The notes under the pieces are model-generated. The model made no database searches. It was not told where the DNA came from and saw only the letters and a list, made by a program, of their open reading frames with translations. The position numbers and the translations under genes were made by a program. A stretch of 9,893 nucleotides of DNA from Actinomycetota bacterium. Lineage in GTDB: Bacteria; Actinomycetota; Acidimicrobiia; Acidimicrobiales; Ilumatobacteraceae. Below, one piece after another: positions 6,980 to 9,893 of this stretch (the first letter of the stretch is position 1; each line of letters starts with the position of its first letter). The DNA is taken from NCBI GenBank assembly GCA_005801025.1, contig SYDZ01000019.1, forward strand, positions 1-9,893. Direction: 5' to 3'.

Positions 6980-7762
6980 ATGGACGTGAAATTGCCTAAC
7001 TGGTATCGGACTGGACTCGCCTTGGGCTGTGTTGTGGTCATTACCGCTTGTGGATCAGCCAAGCCAAGTGCCGTTGTCATCGAAGTTGATCATGCTGTGA
7101 TCACCAACGCTCCAGCAAGCCCAGCAGTGCCAACCCCCATCGCGCTTGAGAAAAAGACCACAACAACCACGACCGCGCCAACCCGCAGTCTCGGGTTACG
7201 TATTGAAGCCGAGCACATCGGGGGGTACAAGCGCACTTTATTCGCCGATTGGTATGACGCCGATGGAGATGGTTGCAATACACGCCAAGAAGTTCTCATC
7301 GCTGAGTCGATTACTCCCGCAAAAATTGGTGCTAAGTGCAAGGTCACCGGACGATGGTTCTCTGCCTACGACAGTGTCACAACAACTAACTCATCAAGTT
7401 TTGACATTGACCACATGGTTCCACTCAAAGAAGCCTGGGATTCAGGAGCATGGAATTGGAATGCGGATCAGCGTAAGAAATTCGCCAATGATTTAGATGA
7501 GTCTTTTTTTCTGATCGCAGTCACAGCCAGCAGTAACCGTTCAAAAGGTGAAAAAGATCCTGCTGAATGGATGCCAACTTCTGTCAATTATCGCTGTGAA
7601 TATGCCCGCATTTGGGTGCAGATCAAGCGCGCCTGGGATCTCAGTGTTGATCCAACTGAAAACACTTTTCTGACGCGCACTTTGGCAAGTTGCTCATCAG
7701 TTTTTGCTCAGGCGATCGCGCCGTTGACAAAAGATGCCAACTCTTCACCGCAATCTTCCTGA
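6980..7762 (+). CDS. Exported HNH-family nuclease (DUF1524 / GmrSD C-terminal-like), probable lipoprotein
   Basis: This predicted extracytoplasmic nuclease has 260 residues. The N-terminus has a hydrophobic segment (about 11-23) ending in a lipobox-like VITAC with Cys24. A Thr-run linker (six Thr at 60-65, then APTRS) follows, a style common in actinobacterial secreted proteins. The catalytic domain (about 72-245) shows DGDGCNTRQEVL (95-106), the HNH core DIDHMVPLKEAWDSGA (142-157, key His145) and LIAVTASSNRSKGEKDPAEW (178-197, with Asn186), which is the DUF1524/GmrSD_C pattern. Cys99, Cys120, Cys206 and Cys238 could form disulfides outside the cell. Likely roles are nutrient acquisition from extracellular nucleic acid or envelope-associated DNA degradation. 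No DUF262 NTPase domain is attached, so it is not the GmrSD restriction enzyme. The last 55 bp overlap the end of the convergent dehalogenase gene. Confidence 0.9.
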   Translation: MDVKLPNWYRTGLALGCVVVITACGSAKPSAVVIEVDHAVITNAPASPAVPTPIALEKKTTTTTTAPTRSLGLRIEAEHIGGYKRTLFADWYDADGDGCNTRQEVLIAESITPAKIGAKCKVTGRWFSAYDSVTTTNSSSFDIDHMVPLKEAWDSGAWNWNADQRKKFANDLDESFFLIAVTASSNRSKGEKDPAEWMPTSVNYRCEYARIWVQIKRAWDLSVDPTENTFLTRTLASCSSVFAQAIAPLTKDANSSPQSS

Positions 7763-8613
7763 AGGAAGTGCCCAGCACCGACAATGGTCGTATGAGGTGA
7801 TGTTTCCGCTCCAGGTACTGCCTTGCGAAATGCCCATTCTCCGTTACGAGTCACTGGATCGCTGTCACTGAAAGCGCAGATGAACGGTTTGGTCCATTGA
7901 CGTAGAACATCCCACGCTGCGATATTTGCCGCCGAGGATGGGTCAGCTAGTGAAGCGGGGACCAAGGTCGGGAAAATGCGAGCCCCAGACTTATATGTCT
8001 CGTCTGGATATGGAGCGTCATATGCGGCTAGTACTTCGGGAGCCAGGGGCTTGTGAGCGCAGCCTCCTTGAATGATCTGCGACGTGCCAAACACTGGAGT
8101 CTCCTGACTGAATTTACGCCATGCCAAGAACGCCGCGTTCGGTTCGGGATCACCAGTCGGTAAACCAGTATTGGCGATCACGATTCGCGCAAAGCGATCA
8201 GGAAACGCGGTAGCTAGACGCAGGCCAATTAATCCGCCCCAGTCTTGACAGATCAATGTCAGATTCTTTAAATCGTTAGCCACAAGCCATTGACTCATCC
8301 AGTCAACATGGCGTTCATAGGTGTAATCACTTGTCTTGGCAGGCTTATCACTACGACCAAAACCAACTAAGTCAGGCGCAATCACGCGATGACTCGCAGC
8401 AGTAAAAACAGGAATCATTTTGCGATACAGAAAACTCCAAGACGGTTCACCATGCATGCACAACATCGTTTCACTGGCATCACCTGGTCCCGCATCGACA
8501 TGAGCAACGCGCAACACACTTCCGTCGCTGGCTGTGACATCGGTGTACACCGGGGCGTAGGGCCAATCAGGTAGATGTGCAAAAGCAGAATCAGGTGTTC
8601 GAAGGACGTCCAT
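7708..8613 (-). CDS. dhmA: Haloalkane dehalogenase, subfamily HLD-I (DhmA/DhlA-like alpha/beta hydrolase)
   Basis: This enzyme hydrolyses carbon-halogen bonds in haloalkanes to an alcohol plus halide, without cofactor, in the cytoplasm. It is 301 residues, the usual family length, and begins MDVLRTPDSAF like mycobacterial DhmA proteins. HGEPSWSFLYRKMIP (54-68) carries the oxyanion-hole region. The nucleophile elbow is CQDWGG with Asp124, and Trp125 is one halide-binding residue. Trp165 (AFLAWRKF) matches the second halide-binding Trp of DhlA. The acid is probably Asp252 (FSDSDPVT) and the base is His282 (GAGHFLQED). The complete set of residues argues for true dehalogenase chemistry rather than an epoxide hydrolase, though the natural substrate is unknown. 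ATG 8613 has AGGG (8626-8623) 9 nt upstream. It lies 53 nt after the LACTB2-like gene on the same strand. The 3' end overlaps the nuclease gene. Confidence 0.93.
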   Translation of the reverse strand: MDVLRTPDSAFAHLPDWPYAPVYTDVTASDGSVLRVAHVDAGPGDASETMLCMHGEPSWSFLYRKMIPVFTAASHRVIAPDLVGFGRSDKPAKTSDYTYERHVDWMSQWLVANDLKNLTLICQDWGGLIGLRLATAFPDRFARIVIANTGLPTGDPEPNAAFLAWRKFSQETPVFGTSQIIQGGCAHKPLAPEVLAAYDAPYPDETYKSGARIFPTLVPASLADPSSAANIAAWDVLRQWTKPFICAFSDSDPVTRNGEWAFRKAVPGAETSPHTTIVGAGHFLQEDCGEELASFVNGAIA

Positions 8614-8666
8614 AAAGTGACACCCTATATGAAACTAGTTGGGAGAGGCGACACAAACCTTTTGAC

Positions 8667-9689
8667 TCACCCGAGTTCATAGGTTGAAGACAGCCGCGCT
8701 GGGCCATCACCAAGCACTGATAAGCGACCATCCTGAACCAATTGAGTCAAATGCGAGAGCACGCTTCGAGCTGCGGGAATATGGAGTTCAGGGATCACTG
8801 CGGCGTACATCTGGCGCACCATCGGCGCCACAGTATTCACTCCCTGAGCAACGCACGCCAACACTTGAGCCTCGCGACCCAAACGATGTTCGTAATAAGC
8901 CTGGAGAAACGGTTGCGGATCAGTGACTGGCGAACCGTGCGTGGGCCACAAGATCTTGTCATCACGCAATTGAAGCTTCTTCACTGATTCCATATAGTCA
9001 CGCATGTCGCCATCGGGGGGCGAGACCACAGTGGTGCTCCAGCCCATGATGTGATCCCCAGTAAACAATGCTTTTTCCTCCTCAAAAGCCACGCACATAT
9101 GATTGGAGGTGTGGCCTGGCGTATGTATTCCAATCAATGTCCAGCCATCGCCGTGAGCCGCCACTTCACCATCACCGACGCGAACATCGGGTTCGAATTC
9201 AAGATCAACAGACTCACGGATCTCTAGATCGTCTGGATCAAGACCGGCAGCACGCGCAATCTCGCGTTCTTTCTCTTTTTCTTCCTCGGTCTTTGGAGGT
9301 GGGGCCAAAGACTGCATGACCTTGATGTCCTCGTCATTATCTAATTGCCCAACTGCTCCATGGGGCTTCCACGCCACAGTTGGTGCGCCCGTTTCTTCGC
9401 GCAACCATGCCGCCAAACCCACATGATCGCTATGACAGTGGGTGATCACAATGGCGCGAACCTTCTGACCCTCAATGGCTCGCAATAAAGCAGTGCGATG
9501 TTCGGGCAAATCAGGACCCGGGTCAATCACCGCTACATCAGTTGAGTTACCTACGAGATAGGTGCCCGTGCCAGTGAAAGTGAAGTTAGACGGGTTACGC
9601 GCGATCACGCGACGAATCTTGGGGCTCACCACCTCGGCTTCGGCGTAGCGCAACGGATCAATGATCCCCACAAATGGAATACCTGCCAA
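8667..9689 (-). CDS. Metallo-beta-lactamase-fold hydrolase, LACTB2-like, with C-terminal winged-helix domain
   Basis: This 340-residue protein is a zinc-dependent hydrolase of the glyoxalase II/LACTB2 branch. With the TTG start, metal ligands are His84, His86, Asp88 and His89 in THCHSDHVG, His193 in HTPGHTSNH, Asp212 in FTGDHIMGW and His251 in PTHGSP. The SPPDGDMRDYMESV stretch after GDH is characteristic of LACTB2-like proteins. Residues about 265-335 resemble the C-terminal winged-helix domain (LGREAQVL ... ARSVLSHLTQLVQDGRL). It is longer than human LACTB2 (288) because of a charged segment at about 122-168 containing EEEKEKEREIARAAG. Human LACTB2 is an endoribonuclease, but bacterial members are mostly uncharacterised, so the substrate is open. 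TTG 9689 is chosen because AAGGAGG lies 8 nt before it; ATG 9707 would put this site inside the gene. It lies between the partial gene upstream and the dehalogenase downstream, probably as one operon. Confidence 0.9.
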   Translation of the reverse strand: MAGIPFVGIIDPLRYAEAEVVSPKIRRVIARNPSNFTFTGTGTYLVGNSTDVAVIDPGPDLPEHRTALLRAIEGQKVRAIVITHCHSDHVGLAAWLREETGAPTVAWKPHGAVGQLDNDEDIKVMQSLAPPPKTEEEKEKEREIARAAGLDPDDLEIRESVDLEFEPDVRVGDGEVAAHGDGWTLIGIHTPGHTSNHMCVAFEEEKALFTGDHIMGWSTTVVSPPDGDMRDYMESVKKLQLRDDKILWPTHGSPVTDPQPFLQAYYEHRLGREAQVLACVAQGVNTVAPMVRQMYAAVIPELHIPAARSVLSHLTQLVQDGRLSVLGDGPARLSSTYELG

Positions 9690-9697
9690 CTTGTTCG

Positions 9698-9704
9698 CCT
9701 CCTT
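9698..9704 (-). promoter_or_regulatory. Strong Shine-Dalgarno site (AAGGAGG) that fixes a TTG start
   Basis: On the minus strand AAGGAGG runs from 9704 to 9698, followed by 8 nt and then TTG (9689-9687). It is the only textbook ribosome-binding site I see in the window. It shows that the nearby ATG at 9707 is unlikely to be the start. Confidence 0.75.
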
Positions 9705-9740
9705 CATCTCTGTCTCACTGAACTATCACCACACGCCACT

Positions 9741-9893
9741 TCAACGCGCCAACTCTCCGACAATACGCACTTCACCCACCGCTTTGCCGTGTCCGAGAAT
9801 GATTGATGAAAAAGCATCGCTGCGCACTGCTGAAATATCAACGCCAAGAGTTCTCAATGCAGCCTGCATCAGTGGTGGGCGGGGTCGATTTGC
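9741..9893 (-). CDS. Unrecognised protein, C-terminal 50 residues only (5' part beyond the window)
   Basis: An open frame enters from the right edge on the minus strand and ends at TGA (9743-9741). The visible end includes RPPLMQAALRTLGVDISAVR and, after a short gap, SIILGHGKAVGEVRIVGELA. It reads as real coding sequence: a predicted helix followed by beta strands, with no low-complexity sequence, and codon style like its neighbours. I do not recognise the family. It ends 51 nt before the TTG start of the LACTB2-like gene on the same strand, so it is probably the preceding gene of the same operon. Confidence 0.65.
   Translation of the reverse strand, partial: ANRPRPPLMQAALRTLGVDISAVRSDAFSSIILGHGKAVGEVRIVGELAR

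Noticed and set aside
6919..7080. N-terminal extension of the dioxygenase frame up to 7080
   Set aside because: It would overlap the divergent nuclease gene and its promoter and adds no part of the oxygenase fold. ATG 6918 fits the domain start.
7157..7174. Thr-codon run in the nuclease as a phase-variable simple repeat
   Set aside because: The codons vary (ACC, ACA, ACA, ACC, ACG, ACC), so there is no uniform repeat unit prone to slippage. It is a protein-level linker.
6980..7762. GmrSD-type restriction system
   Set aside because: Only the HNH/DUF1524 core is present. There is no DUF262 NTPase domain, and the protein carries an export signal.
1..9893. tRNA genes, CRISPR arrays, insertion sequences or strong T-run terminators
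   Set aside because: Reading both strands, I found no cloverleaf, spaced direct repeats, transposase motif or hairpin followed by a T-run that I could support.

Overview
The window reads as a chromosomal segment of a moderate-GC actinobacterium. The supporting signs are a DUF2510 domain protein, a Thr-run linker in a secreted lipoprotein, a mycobacterial-type haloalkane dehalogenase, an Rv3818-like metallo-beta-lactamase/Rieske protein and several starts that look leaderless. A freshwater Acidimicrobiia-type lineage is plausible, but this is inference from protein style and base composition. I see no rRNA, tRNA, CRISPR array, insertion sequence or phage gene, so this looks like ordinary core/accessory chromosome rather than a mobile island.

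Layout. Positions 1-834 (+) hold the 3' part of an ABC-2-type exporter ATPase followed by a small DUF4177-like/DUF2510 protein. Positions 882-2447 (+) encode a two-domain protein with an N-terminal CMAH/UlaG-like metallo-beta-lactamase domain and a C-terminal Rieske [2Fe-2S] domain. It runs tail to tail, with an 8-bp overlap, into a probable two-gene minus-strand operon: a lipoprotein L,D-transpeptidase (6267-5371) and, 12 nt downstream, a full-length GH2 beta-galactosidase (5358-2440). Further right is a small 2-oxoglutarate/Fe(II) dioxygenase (6918-6334, -). It is divergent from a lipoprotein HNH nuclease (6980-7762, +), with 61 bp between them. The nuclease gene overlaps, tail to tail over 55 bp, a haloalkane dehalogenase (8613-7708, -). 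That gene follows a LACTB2-like metallo-beta-lactamase (9689-8667, -) and the 3' end of an unrecognised gene (from the right edge to 9741, -). These last three probably form one transcription unit.

Function. Two proteins act at the cell envelope (the transpeptidase cross-links peptidoglycan; the nuclease is exported and probably membrane-anchored). The cytoplasmic enzymes cover lactose/galactoside hydrolysis, carbon-halogen bond hydrolysis and two metallo-beta-lactamase-fold activities. No single pathway joins them. I did not find a convincing new multi-gene system. The points most worth a second look are the inverted MBL-then-Rieske architecture, the transpeptidase-lacZ pairing, the convergent coding overlaps, the leaderless-type starts, and a TTG start fixed by a strong Shine-Dalgarno sequence.
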